Source: Phytophthora sp. 'mugwort' (taxonomy: Eukaryota; Oomycota; Peronosporomycetes; Peronosporales; Peronosporaceae). From it: a DNA stretch of 64,000 nt. Numbering within the stretch: position 1 is the stretch's first letter; each line of letters opens with the position of its first letter. The notes under the pieces are model-generated. The model saw nothing but the letters and a program-made list of their open reading frames with translations, had not been told where the DNA came from and ran no database searches. The stretch is from contig JAUCEF010000010.1 in NCBI GenBank assembly GCA_033558025.1, forward strand, positions 2,567,001 through 2,631,000, in the 5' to 3' direction. This document shows, piece by piece, positions 10,169 to 21,929 of the stretch. Made by a program: the position numbers and the translations under genes.

Positions 10169-12002
10169 TTAGATAGACCCACTGTACAGCTGCTGTTCCT
10201 CGAGATCATCACCATGGTGCCTCCTGCCATGAGGACCATGCCAGTGGCCGACAAAATGGCCATTTCGCTGATTATGGTCTCCGTTGGTGTGTCCATTGGT
10301 GGCATATCCGTTCGTGTACCCAGTGGTGAGTCCGCTGTGGTCGATCACCCGGCCGTTTGATGGTGTACACCGTAGCGGAGTGCGCTCATTTTCACGGTCA
10401 TCGAAACTTTTGTGGCCGAAGGTGCTGTACGAGTGGCCCTGTGGAGAGAGCGGCATGAGCGCGCCAAAGTGACCCGTCAAGTGTGCACGGTGGCCCGGTG
10501 TGTTATGCTCAGGGTCTCCCGGGTCATCATTTTCTCCTTCACCGTGCTTTGCCAGCAGGTAGATACCCATAATAATAACTGAAAGTCATAATTAAAGCAA
10601 CGAACGCTGTTAGTTTTTAAGCTGACGAGCCATGCCACACAGATATCAAACTTACAGGCTAACGCAATGGGCAGGCAGATCCAGTCAAAGAGCGAGAAAC
10701 GCGTGTACTTCTCGTAAAACACCACGCCGCCAATGACACTCGACTAATACAGCAAAAAGAAATGACGTCAGTTTAGTGACTCTCGTCATCAAAAGCAAAA
10801 ATCAGCCAGAAATACACGCACTCCAATCCAAAAGCACTGGAACATGGGGAACACGCTGAGCGTGTCACCCGCCATGATGGCACGGTTTAGCAGGTCCGTC
10901 TGCAGCACGAGCGTGCACATCATGCCGCCCATGAACAAGTACGTCGTGAAGTAGACGAACTGGTTTTCTCCACTGAACGTCAGGATCAGCAGAATCGACG
11001 CGCACTATCACCAGACACCCACAGCAGCGACGTTATCAACAAATCACTCCTCTCCATGTGCATCATCAACCTGCAGGGTTCGTACCTTAGCTAGAAGCAC
11101 CGAGAAGGAGCCGAAAATACCTGACGCCGTGGCGTACATGAACGGCAGCAACCTGTACTTGTTCTCGTTCAGCGCACGTGGCAGTCTCAGGATTGCTTCA
11201 ATCTGTCCGAAAATGCCACCGAGCACGGCCGTCTGCAATTGTAACACAATGGGGAGCACAGCATTTCCGTCCTTTAGCCCTGATAATCCGCATATACGTC
11301 TGCTCCTGTCTCTCACTATGAGGAGCTCACCATGACGCCCAGGTAAATGAGGAAACCGAGCTGGAAGAACTGTTTCTCCAGTTCCAGCAGTGACATCTGC
11401 TCGTCCGGCTCGTTGGCCACTGTGCTGAGTACGACGCCGATGATGATGAGCAGCGTGCCCAACACGTCTGTCCTGGTCAGGATCTGGCCCAGCCACAGGT
11501 GTGCAAAGAACACGTTGGCCAGTACTGTGAAACCCCCGCCCACGGCCGCCACCAGCGCCTGAGGAGCGAAGCCCAGCGCCTCAAAGTCTCCAATGGCGCC
11601 CAGCACCACCAGCACCAGGCCGGTGAGCCATAGCGGCCGCGTGTAGTACGTCTGCCGTTCGAACACGGGCTTCTCCTCCTCCTGTTGCGTGAATAACACA
11701 ATAAATTAGAGACTCCTGACACCCAAATACTGCATCAACTTTCTAGAGTGCGCACTCGATGCACATTATCGAATTTCTCGATTTCGCACGCGACGCGCAA
11801 TATCAAGTTTCTCGAGTGCGCATCAGCGTATAGAGGGACGAGTCCGTACCCGCACGTGGGAGAGCTTCTGCACGTTAACACCGAGGTTGGAAAGCACCGC
11901 CGAGGTGATGACGATGGCCAGGCCGATCCACTTGCCCTGTACATTGTCGGTGTCGTTGTCGCCGCCCATTGCGGCGCTCAGGAAGCGCGCCACGCCCACC
12001 AT
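10169..12002 (-). CDS. NIPA-type magnesium transporter, six exons
   Basis: Exons on the minus strand are 12002-11850, 11681-11331, 11232-11086, 11004-10822, 10743-10656 and 10578-10169, all with GT-AG borders and matching phases, giving 443 residues. The N-terminus has KWIGLAIVITSAVLSNLGVN-VQKLSH, the first membrane helix of the NIPA/DUF803 family; later exons contain GDFEALGFAPQALVAAVGG and FWIG-SSVIGGVVFYEKYTRF, also characteristic. About nine hydrophobic spans are visible. The family carries divalent cations, mainly magnesium, across plasma or endosomal membranes. The last ~110 residues form a hydrophilic tail rich in Gly, His, Asn and Thr (for example NGYATNGHTNGDHNQRNGH), which is unusual and may be a metal-sensing or disordered cytosolic region. 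Exon structure is well supported; substrate is by family. Confidence 0.9.
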
Positions 12003-13126
12003 TTGAGAGACAGCAACAATGCTGACGCCTGAACGTGCTGTTGAGGGAGTATGTATTTATAGGTTTGAGCCTAAAGATCTGAGACCCCCAACGTGATATT
12101 TCGACTTGAGTGGGAGAGAATCAGCACGCGATTGGGCCGCCAAGGGGCGTCAAAAATTAAAGTGACAGTTGCTGCTGGAAGCTCACTGTCCGGGCGGAAC
12201 GACGTCGAGTTGTGTGCGGCTAGACCATGCGGATAATACTTGGCGGTGGGCTGTTTAGTTGCAGACTCCAGTATCCAGGAACACGATGGTGCTACAGTAC
12301 GTCGCGCAGAGCAGCGAATGACGACATCGAAGGACATAATCAACTGTCGATATTGACCAATCACAGGTAAATACTACAATAGGAAATGCGCATCCTCAAC
12401 GTGATTGTATCATTTGCAGCAGTGTTGCCTCGCCCGCCGTGTTTGTCGTTCGGTCGATCACCTTTTACCTACACGTAGTGTACAACTGCAAAGCATATAT
12501 CTTTTTACTTAAGTCGCGCCCGTTCATGTATCCAAATAAATAGCAGTGTGTTACATGTAATCGACAAATGCAACGTTAGCAAATGCAACGTTAGCCGTGA
12601 ACACGCAAATTGTCGTTTGCCAACACGCAGTTCAGCGTGAAATTTCTTCCACGATTTTCGAATGCACAGATAAGCTCCAACTAAATCACCACATTGGGTG
12701 CTTCTCACGCTCGCCTCTTTATCGTATTGACGACGTTTACGCCGTACTTGAAGATTAGAAATATGTGTCGATCGAAAAAGGGTTGTTTAAACTGGTACAT
12801 GAAGCAGCTGATTTACTTTAACCACTAGGTGGAAAGCCAGATGCTGGCCAAATGCCACAAGCCTGGCTCCAAACGGAGATAACTTTCCTTGCTATGTATT
12901 AATTCGCACTGCCACTGAGTACATTTTTAATAGTACCGTACCTGATTAAGCTATTTTTCAGTTATTCAATAAGATTCCTGACATAAGAGGCAAACAAATT
13001 TAATGTAACATTGACTTTGCTTTTGCGTCTTAGTAAAGTCCCTCCTTCCATACCATCAAAGGTCCGACCTCTCCGACCCTTCCGTCCGGAACCAAAAGGT
13101 AGGTACGATGGCCTCTATAAACGATA
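12003..13126. other. Intergenic, promoter side of the transporter gene
   Basis: The first 60 bases are the 5' region of the NIPA-type gene. Beyond that I see no gene. A 15-base direct duplication (AAATGCAACGTTAGC, about 12565-12595) is present. Confidence 0.4.
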
Positions 13127-14836
13127 CTTCCTCTGGGCGGAAATCAACGCAACAAGGCTATACGATAGTGAGTAGGTTTTTAACGTGAACACCACCGCTG
13201 TATTGATTAGTTAAGGGAGGGATTAAAAAGTGAAGGACTTCCACGTCCAGCCTGCTTCAACACAGCAAGAGCAGCGTTGAACACATCCACCCCGCAATCT
13301 AGCGAGTCGGGCAGTAAGCCTGCGTTACGGAGCTTCGCTTTGCCCATATGAGGCAGTTTGTACGCATTACCGCCTGAAGCTTGTAGAGTGCTCAACATGC
13401 ACTGCTGAAGTGTCAGAAAGACGTTGTCCATCGTCTCCGTACTGAGCTCCGCATACGCGGCCTCGATAGCTTGGATGATGAATTCGACGCTGCGAAGTGA
13501 TGTCCGGTAATGAATCGATTGCAACGAGGCAAAGAGCCCCAGATCCAGGACGTTTAGATCCGGAGAGTTTGGCGGCTGGCATATCAGACGGATATTCCAG
13601 CTGTCAGCTGTGCCAGCCGCCATCACGTCCGGTCGTGAGGAGGCACATGCGGCTTCGCATTGTCTTGTTGTATCCAAATCAGTCTCCAACGTCACCCCTC
13701 GTCCACTTGAGTGTAATAGCGGGGATGACATACTTGAGCAGGTACGTCTTGTACACGTCGCGATTTACCGTATCGATGTTGCGCGTAAAGATAGTGCCTC
13801 GAGGTCGATTGACGCGGCTCCGCTTAGCTTGGTAATGCTTAGTAAAAGGCCAAATCCCAGTTTGCCGTCCCACTACGTTTTCTGGATTGGGTCGTACATG
13901 CAGAAATATATATTCATGATTTGTCAAAGGCATATCAAAACACAGCACGGATGTCAATGTCTTACCGTGGGCGCGCTACACCCGCAAAACACATTGTCTT
14001 GAGAATGAAGCGCTTGCTGCGCCAGCATCGCTGTGGCGGCTCTTCACCGTCAAGTACCAGGTACGATCGCTTGTTCTTGTATCCATTTAAACCACTTTTC
14101 ATCAACGTGGACCACGTCAATCATCGACTCAAACTTGTGCTTGTTTTCGTCGATGAAAGACATGGCCCATTCGATGCGCTGCACCTTGTTCTAAGGGGTC
14201 AACGCAGGGTGGATGCGTGAGGAGCAGCTCTGGAGCGTACCCTCTGAGACCATACTGCGCACAAATGGCGCGACACGCCAGCAGCGGCCGCTGTGCGGCG
14301 AGATTTCTGTCGATCCTCCCACGGTACACTCTTCACATCGTCACGAAGGAATTCACGATCCACGCGTGGACGCCCGCTGTTCTGCGCCTTTCGACCCTGC
14401 GAAGAGGTGCTGATATTGCCTGCAGCCACTGCCTGGCGGTATCGAAGCCAAATTGAGCGGACGGTCGCGCGATGACAGCGCAACCTTCTACCACATGCTG
14501 CGTAAGTTCCTCGGGGTAGAACACCATTCCTACTAACCTCTAGGAGGCTGTCGATGATGGCACGGTGTTCCACGTCGGTGAAATGCTTCATGCTTGCTTC
14601 GACTGGCTTGGTGGTGGTCTTGCCGCTGAGCGGGTAAATGAAAAATGAGTGGCTTGAGGCGTGGTGCGTTTGCTGCCACCAGTCCGTGCATATTTCGAGT
14701 TTCGCGCCCAAACGGGTACCAAACGAAAGAAAGCCGAGCTCTTCGTTTTGTCCAATCATCACTCGAATAGCAAGCGCTGATACCAAGAAATTGGACAAAA
14801 TGTTCGTTTGTTGCGTTTATTTCCGCCCAGAGAAAG
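13127..14836 (-). mobile_element. Tc1/mariner-like DNA transposon with intact ends
   Basis: 29-base terminal inverted repeats lie at 13127-13155 (CTTCCTCTGGGCGGAAATCA onward) and 14808-14836 (CTTTCTCTGGGCGGAAATAA read inward), differing at two positions. Both ends are flanked by TA (13125-13126 and 14837-14838). The 1,710-base interior holds a minus-strand transposase that is broken by frameshifts. A related end sequence (CTTCCTCCGGGTGGAAA) occurs alone at about 23329. Confidence 0.85.
13207..14600 (-). pseudogene. Tc1/mariner-like transposase, frameshifted
   Basis: The N-terminal half (about 14600-14199) reads as a winged-helix/HTH DNA-binding region starting near FTDVEHRAIIDSLLEVSRNG and ending in the GRP-type linker SGRPRVDREFLRDDV. 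The C-terminal half (13731-13207) contains CQPPNSPDLNVLDLGLFASL, the last acidic motif of DDE_3 transposases. The two halves lie in different frames and the middle of the catalytic domain is degraded, so no active enzyme is expected. Confidence 0.75.
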
Positions 14837-15540
14837 TAGATAATAATTTTTAAAAGAAATGTATAGACATGAAGCGGCTAGGGGAAAATAAAGTTGCATC
14901 TAAGCATCCGGAAAGTGAATCTGAAACGCGTATTTTCGAAAACGCCCTGGGGATCGCCACCTGCACCGCTCCAGTAAAGAGCGTGCCGCCCAGCCCAGAG
15001 CTCGCCGCGCACCGCATAATCGAGCGCTCGCCACCCGTGCCGCTTATCCCAGGCCGTGCCGCTCAACCTAGAGCTCGCCGTCCGTGCTGTCTACTAGACA
15101 GTGTCTAGCCCAGAGCTCGCGGCCCATGGCGCTTAATCCAGAGCTCGACGCCTATGCCGCCCGTGCTGCTCAACCCAGATCTCGCCGCCAGCTTGACGGC
15201 CAGACAATGACTATCACTGTTACGACACCAGAAAGCACGGGCCCTGAAGAAGCTTGTGGCAGTCCACGGAGCATGGGCAACAACTGACGCACATAACCCT
15301 CACAATCGAAGCCTACTCGCAGAAAAATTGCTGCCATCGACGATGTCGTTTTATTGCGTGCCGTCAATGCGTTCAGGCCGTGGCGGGCACGTATTGGTAC
15401 GTCTAATGACATCATGAAATGTTCGAGGACATAGCTGTTCATTGCGGGGCCGACCCTGAAATCGGTGTCGATAAGCCCGCTATTGCTCTCAGGACTAGAT
15501 TGCGACACTGATCAAAGAGTGCAAGCGCGATCAGTGTCGC
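14837..15540. repeat. Degenerate short tandem repeat region
   Basis: From about 14990 to 15190 the phrase CCCAGAGCTCGCCG recurs in altered form (CCTAGAGCTCGCCG, CCCAGAGCTCGCGG, TCCAGAGCTCGACG, CCCAGATCTCGCCG), interspersed with GTGCCGCT. This is a decayed minisatellite. No gene is supported in the rest of the stretch. Confidence 0.55.
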
Positions 15541-16110
15541 ACAATGAGGAAGTCTGCAACTGTGGAGCAATACGAAGAGCGAGACAGGATGATGATTGCA
15601 CAAACCGATGTCTGGAATGAGTAGGTGGAATCGGAAAACCAGGTGAAAGAAACCAAGCATCGCGCTAGTGAAAGCTCTGGTGAGCTTTGAATCGCTTGGT
15701 GATGAATGAAACGGAAGAGGAGGACGGACAAACTGATGACACTACCTTCTTATCACCGGCACCCACTGAGCGCGGTTCTCGCAAACGTATCGTGCAATCG
15801 GATAGCGCGCAGAAAAAAAGGAATGGCCCCTAAGCGAGAGCGGCTACCCGTAGTTACGGACGCTCTAACGGAGGGCATCAAGTCGGCAAACGAAGAAGAG
15901 AGCAACAAGTACGGCTTTTAGATGCAGCGATTAGAGATCGAAAAGGAAGAAGCCGAAAAGCAGCGCGTGCACGAAGCGTATTTAAGCAGAAAAGCATCGG
16001 CAGCATGAACTAGAACTGGAAGCACCACATCGAAAGGTAGACGAAAATCGTGAAAGCGGATGTATGAATTTCTTAGCAACGTGCTAGCGCAGGTCAGCAC
16101 CAAGAAGTAA
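15541..16110 (+). pseudogene. Decayed Myb/NAM-associated-like protein (transposon accessory type)
   Basis: Reading across several frames and stops I see a coiled, charged protein: EQYEERDRMMIAQTDVWNE, then RLPVVTDALTEGIKSANEE, then MQRLEIEKEEAEKQRVHE and finally FLSNVLAQVSTKK. This order resembles the NAM-associated C-terminal/Myb-like proteins that accompany Harbinger-type transposons in oomycetes. Multiple stops and shifts make it non-functional. Assignment is by pattern only. Confidence 0.5.
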
Positions 16111-16780
16111 AGAGTAAGAGAGCGGTAGCTAGCCTTGTATACGAGCCTAGAAATTCATCTAGCGTTGGAGGAGCTAAATCGAAGAACATCGAGATTTGGT
16201 TACCCAAAGGCTTCATGCGTGTGCGGCAGTTTGTCAGGAGCACTTCAACGAAGAAGACATTCCCAAGAGCGGTTTGGCGAGCTCGATTCTTTTCATCCCA
16301 GTTCAGAAATTCCCATAGCGTTTTCACTCAACCAAAGCCGATTCGACGCTTTCACGGACTCGGATCATTTCACGATCCGAGGTTGCTCCTACAGCTGAGG
16401 TGTAAATTGTTCGGCAGCATATGAAGCGACTACAACCGTAAGCAGGATCGCTAATTAGTTTGACACAAAAATACCGCTCTGGTCCTCCTCCATTCGATCG
16501 AACAGCCCGCTGAGGTTCAGCATAGTAGACTCGTGCTGTCTTCCTTCGAGGGGGCCAAACAAACTAACCAGAATCCCATCTGGAGCTTGTACACATTGCC
16601 AATTGAAACAGTGTCTGCGTGGATGGCCGTTATATAATGACCGCTATAAATTTTCGTATTGAGATGCGGGGTTAAACCGAGCACTTGGTTTTGCAACATA
16701 CTGATTAGTATCATCTATACAGGTCCAGCAAGTCCAAAGTGGAGACCCCTCGCGTGAATGGCTGCTGCATACCTATTAAT

Positions 16781-17086
16781 TCATAATTGTATTAAGTCAT
16801 AGTTGAAGTAGACCAGATCGCGATGGCGATCCACAATGCGTTTAGCTATAGCCTTCACAATCCGGCTGTACGACCACGTGACTCGACCGATTGCATCCTC
16901 AACTGTCACCAACTTGGACGGCTCGGATAGATGGCGACGTAGCATCGCTAACGCTTCGACGCGCTGAACGCGGTCACCAGACGGCGTAACAACTCCATCT
17001 TCAGGCTGATGAATTTTCTCTGCTAGAACAGATAGCTCCACAATAGTAAAACGATAGCGAACCGTTGACGCTGCATCGTCTAGCAT
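16781..17086 (-). pseudogene. Harbinger-type (DDE_4) transposase N-terminal fragment
   Basis: A 101-residue frame contains YRFTIVELSVLAEKIHQPED, then GDRVQRVEALAMLRRHLSEP and VTVEDAIGRVTWSYSRIVKA, an arrangement seen at the start of PIF/Harbinger-like transposases (helix-turn-helix before the DDE_4 nuclease). The catalytic domain is absent. It lies opposite the decayed Myb/NAM-like protein, so the two may be remains of one element, although no terminal repeats were found. Confidence 0.5.
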
Positions 17087-17089
17087 GGC

Positions 17090-18240
17090 ACCGAAAGACC
17101 TTGAACGGTCTATCGGTAGCGCTGCGTCGCGTAGACGAAAGCATTTCTGCTGCAGTAGTATGGTTTTCGCAAGCGTTTTATTTCTTCGAGCAAGTACTCA
17201 CACAGAGGCAACAACCACGAGTGCCTGCTCTGCAGACAGCTTTGGCACTACAACACCATTGTTTCAAACGCTTTCTTTAGGGTGTTTCTTCGACTTAAGA
17301 TATCCGATCTCTATCGTAGACCTAGCTATGTTTGAGTTGAGGTTGGCGCCATAATCACCCTGTATCTCAAACGAAACCTGAAACTAGACCCATTTCGCAT
17401 CTCCCAAAGTTCTCTAATGATAAGCGAGAGCAGCGGGGTCCGTTCCACAGGCCTAAGGAGAAGGCCTGAAAGAGCCTGTGAGCCGAGAAAAACGACAAAA
17501 CAAAAATCGAACCAAAACGGGAGCTTGAGCCTTGTACGCCCTGCGAAGTAAATTGAATTGTGAGTGCGCCCATATGAAATCAGAGTCCCTATTAGGTGCC
17601 AACAACAGTGGCAGACAGATTAATGTGTATTACACCTAAGGTTATTATTAATACAACGCAAGGTTTTTCGGCTTCATCGCCACGTTTCATTTGCTCACTG
17701 TGCAAGGCACTTATCGACAGCAAGATTATTTTATCACTCTTAATCCCCCCCCCCCCCCAAGCGCAACCCAGCCCCCCCGCCGCCAACAGCAGCCCCCCCC
17801 CCCTCCCTCAACCCACGGAGCACGAAGGAATGCCGGGCAGCATTGTCCGGAGGCGGGGTTCGTTACCCGTCGTGGGGGTCATTTTTGTGTATGTTGTTTA
17901 TGCATGTGGACGTGTGTCTATATGTTTGGCGAGTGTGTTTGTCGATGCGTGGTGTGGTGTATGCGTGTGCGGGTATGTATGCATGCGTTTAGTGTGCGTT
18001 GAGACTCATTTCTTCGAGGGTAAACTTTGTGTTCCTAGTGCCTAGGGTAAGGTTGTTGTTCCGCAAGGAGGTTAAGCTTTGTGTTCGGTGCTGGGAAGGT
18101 AATATTGTTGTTCGAGGTAACGAGTTCGTAACGCGAGTCATACACGTTTTGAATTTTGCCTCTCTTGTTATCGAATTACCCTAGGTGACATTCAAGTTAG
18201 CTTATTCTGCTTCGTCTTCGATATACCGGCGACGTATAAG
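17090..18240. other. Low-complexity intergenic stretch
   Basis: It contains a run of 14 C at 17745-17758 with further C-rich patches to about 17815, followed by a TG-rich stretch at 17880-18000. Frames that appear open here are products of the low complexity. Confidence 0.5.
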
Positions 18241-20173
18241 ACTACGCCATCGCAAGGATATCATGCGTGTATGATGGCGCTGGGTCTACGATAACCTCAG
18301 CGCCGATTAGCTGTTGGTAGCGGCGCATCTTGTCGTTGAGGTGTCCGGCTTTGTCGAGTCCACGCAACTGCTTCAACACCGCGTTCGATCCATCTGACGT
18401 GGTGCCTCGCTCTCGAAGAGAGAAGAGGAGTGCATCTTCAGCGACCACACCGGCAGCCAGCACGTCGTCGCGATAGCGCGGTGATTTCTCGTCGAGGATG
18501 AAGCCGTCCCAGAGGAAGGCTTCATGAACGCGACAAGAATTTTGGCGTCGGACTTATTCTTCACAGCTCCGTCGAAGGTGCTCCACATGCGCGGCGTCTG
18601 GGCGTACCACGCGAACCACGTATCCGTAAGGTAAGTCACCGTGATTGACGTCGTCGTTTTTTTCTGAGGCTCTTGCGTGAGTTCCTCACTGACTTGTCCA
18701 AAGTTCCTCTTGTTTGCCGATGCGCTGCTGATCTTGGACTCCAGATCTGCTTGATGCGTCTCGAGCTTTTGGTCCAGGCTGACAAACTGCTTGATCAAGA
18801 CAGTTTGTTCCTTCATCATGGCGCATGTTTTTCTTCTCTATCCAGTTTTGCTCCGCTGTCGTTATTGTCTGGCTTGGCTTCGTCGTTGCATCCATAAATC
18901 AGGCGAGACGACCAGGCAAGAAGCTCGGAGACGGAGGACCCACCGGCCACGACGCACTTTTCCAAGCGCAGTAAGACGGGACCGTCGCCGTTCAGTGCTA
19001 TCATTGAAGGGTGGTAGCGGATCAGGTACGTCGCCAATACTTCGCTCATCCTGGTGCTCACGTTGATTTGGGTATTGTCCATTCCAGTGCATGACTCGAA
19101 CAAGAGCGCAACCACAGCGCGGAGCTTGGTCTTGGTGCCTGCAGCGAAGCTCCTGAAGGATGCTAGCGGGACTAGAGCGTCGGGGCCATTGCTGCTGAGG
19201 GCCTGGCCACCTTGTGATCCTCACTCAGTGTGTTGAAGACGTACGCGAATGCCGTGTTGTCGCTGTCATGTCCCAGGCGCCACGGTCGAAGCCCCATTGC
19301 AGACTGGGAGATGATGACCCATTTGCGTGCTGTGCACCACCTCGACGGAACGAATGTGATGTCAGCGCTTCGGTCACACCAGCCTTCTTTGCCACACCCG
19401 AGAGCACGGTTGACGTAGCTGTGGATACCCGGTACGTTCTCCATCTGCGATGCTGTCTTAGATGTCTCTTCCGCGTTGCTTGCTTCTTTTGGGTGGTCAA
19501 GCAGATCGAGCAGCGGTGTTGTCGCTGTCATCAATACCAATGCGCGCACAGATGTGTCCCGAAGCTGGCACAAGAGCACGACGGTCGGGGAAGACTGCGT
19601 GGCGAGTGCAACGACGATGAAGAAGAGAGGGCATAGGGCGAAATCATCGTCCGCGAAGAGGGAAAGGCCCTGCTCTTCTGACGTCTTCATCCGCATGAAG
19701 CGCAAGAAGAAAATATTGCCCGCGCTTATCTCAGGTTGGCCTTGCGGAGGAGCATTAAGTCAGACGCGCGGCCAAACAGGAACCACAGGAGACACTGAAG
19801 CTCAGCGTTTTGGTAGTCGGCAGCTGCGATAGCTGTAGAATACAAATAAACCATCATTTGCTTCCCTCTTGGTACACGCTGACGCCTTGTTCATGAAACC
19901 CCTGGAAGAACGAGTCTTGCATTACCGCTTAAACGTCTGATCCATCGTAAGAAGACTCTTGTCGAGAGATGAACGACGCTGAGGGAACTGATCCAACGGC
20001 CAGTTCTTATCCTTCCGATAGTACTGCATGACAGAGTGCCGCGACAGCGGGGCACCCTTCTCGTGACGCGACTTGAATATCGAGTCCTGACCCGTCCGTA
20101 TTGGTGTGGCGGACCTAATATAGAATGACACGGACAAAGTTCCGCTACTTGGAAACAAGGAGCTTATGGCCAT
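18241..20173 (-). mobile_element. Crypton-type tyrosine-recombinase element, degenerate
   Basis: Minus-strand segments in several frames spell out the oomycete Crypton protein in order. These are GAPLSRHSVMQYYRKDKNWP (about 20060-20000), FGRASDLMLLRK (about 19770), MRMKTSEEQGLSLFADDDFA (19690-19630), SHSFRRGGAQHANG (19336-19360), FAYVFNTLSEDHKVA (about 19240), STRMSEVLATYLIRYHPSM (19050-19000) and a C-terminal region resembling the GCR1_C fold (WFAWYAQTPRMW, about 18610). The R, HxxR and Y residues of a tyrosine recombinase are recognisable. Frameshifts between blocks inactivate it. The element borders are not defined; Cryptons lack TIRs. Confidence 0.75.
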
Positions 20174-20214
20174 GGGCTTTGCAGTCTTCTCTTCTGTGCG
20201 TAACCCAACCTACG

Positions 20215-20460
20215 TACGGTTGTTATAGTATACCTGTCAAGGGCTGGTAGATGAAGTGGAGCCTTGAGTAAAGAGTTGTGATTGAGAAGTTAAGTTGACG
20301 GTGTCTGCAGAGAGGCCATTCAGTTGGGCATGGCTACAGTGTGTCATGTACAAACCATTGTGTAATCACCATAGGCTATCTAGAGTAATGAATATGTTTG
20401 AATTTAGGGTTGGTGTGGCTCACACAAGGGAGGTTTCCTTCGGTACGATCCTATTCCCGC
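20215..20460 (-). repeat. LTR-like fragment, inverted copy of the Copia leader region
   Basis: The minus strand here matches 24225-24490 over most of its length with small indels: AATCACAACTCTTTACT, CATAGGCTATCTAGAGTAATG and GTTGGTGTGGCTCACACAAG have close counterparts there. It is read as a solo or partial LTR of the same Copia family in opposite orientation. Confidence 0.6.
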
Positions 20461-20501
20461 AACAGCTCTCCTGGAGGGGAAAATTTAGGGAGCACTGAAC
20501 T

Positions 20502-20516
20502 GGGGGGGGGGGGGGG
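20502..20516. repeat. 15-base G homopolymer
   Basis: An uninterrupted run of 15 G; length is likely unreliable. Confidence 0.9.
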
Positions 20517-20799
20517 CAGTGGAGTAGAGAAGGACGTACACGTGGCGTTACTGCATGTGTAGAGCAAGCGCAAAATATCTTTGGAGTGGCTATACCCCAC
20601 CGTTTCAACCAAGGATTTGACCGCTGGGAGCTCCTGATATCATGGCAAGGCTTGCAAATCATCGAGGACTCCTAGGAGCCGCTTGACGGAACTCCAAGAT
20701 ATTCCCACCAAGGTGTGCGACTACATCAATATGAGTGATGACGAGGATTTGCGCAGCCAGCTTGAATAAGCTCCAGACACCAGCGAGCTTTGGAGGGCA

Positions 20800-21085
20800 A
20801 TGTCGCCAGATTACAGTCAAGCTCGCCTTGTCTATGAGCATCACATCGCAGACTGACCAACGGCAACGACGGAGTGATGTCGATGGCCAGTCAATGCACT
20901 GCAAGCGCTTGCCATGAGTATCACTCGGCTCGAGGCACGCAGCCTGAGCAAGCAGTGGATGCTGGCACGTGCCTACGACTACACGACGGAGCTACGGTAG
21001 GAGACCTAGGCTTCGCTTGCATTCCGCTTTCATGTTTCTCCTTAATCATTTTATCATTTTCGAAACATCCCGGGTATCGGGACAG
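20800..21085 (+). repeat. Dispersed repeat, copy A
   Basis: About 280 bases match the reverse complement of 30605-30895 at high identity, for example CAGACTGACCAACGGCAACG and GCACGCAGCCTGAGCAAGCA. Copy B lies upstream of the Gypsy gag gene, so this may be an LTR or leader fragment of that family. Confidence 0.65.
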
Positions 21086-21229
21086 CAGGTGATTCATTGA
21101 ACTCCATGCACCAAAACGACTTGCGACTTCAAAAAATGCGCGGTAACAAATAAACTCATATTTCAATTTACCGACTCGGGATCATCTGCAAACATCGTTG
21201 TATCGACCATCACGAAGGAAAAAACACAA

Positions 21230-21929
21230 TAAAGAACCCCGACATCTTCATCATCGTGGTTATTGCACTCGTTGTGGTGTACACTGGCTCCATCGCCCAC
21301 GACCAGGATCAGCCTTTTCCTCAGCCTGAGCCAGTCACAATTTCTGAGAAGATTGCCGTCAAGTTCAAACCTCAGCTTCACATCACTAATAATGCCATCC
21401 GTATCCCGCAGTGAACACCGCTGGTGATTTAAGTGGCGGTCCCAAGACCGCAGGAGCTTCAAGCGGGAACTGCAAACAGTCTGGCTACGGTTCCCAAATG
21501 TACGGGCGCGCTTCGTGGTACAATGGCGTCTGGGTCATCATGTAGGCGTGGTATTTCCCGAAAGACTCGCCGTTGCCTGGACTGGGCCACCATCACGACT
21601 GGGAGAACGTTATCGTGTGGATTATTAACCCCGACGTCCCCAACCCAGTCATCGTGGGCGTCTCTCCATCAGCGCACGGCAAATATGCCAAGCACCCGCC
21701 GCCAGATGCTTCCTCTGTGGACGTTACATTCACCAAGGTCAAATACGAAAGCAAGTGGGTGATCAACCACGCGACCGATACAACACCAGAACGTGGCGAC
21801 TTCCAGGATCTTATCATGTGGGAACAATTCACGGATGCGGCTCGCGCGGCGCTGCAAGACGCGGACTTTGGTTACGCGAATGTTCCTATGAAAGCTGGCA
21901 GCTTCCTCTCGAATTTAGGCAACGCCTGA
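21230..21929 (+). pseudogene. Nep1-like (NLP/NPP1) necrosis-inducing protein gene, broken
   Basis: The reading frame carries the NLP hallmark GHHHDWE (family form GHRHDWE) within GLGHHHDWENVIVWI (about 21582-21626). It is followed by conserved C-terminal NLP features: VIVGVSPSAHGKY, DLIMWEQFTDAARAAL and ANVPMKAGSFLSNL, ending at 21929. Upstream, a hydrophobic leader-like segment and NLP N-terminal sequence are seen from about 21230. Breaks: no convincing initiator ATG before the leader, at least one frameshift around 21390-21420, and an in-frame TAG at 21543-21545. NLPs are secreted proteins that damage plant membranes by binding sphingolipids; this copy cannot make the whole protein as written. 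The downstream part (21573-21929) is an open frame of 118 codons. Confidence 0.8.

Noticed and set aside
17691..18045. Proline-rich frames across the C-rich stretch
   Set aside because: Open only because of homopolymer C; they shift with any change of run length.
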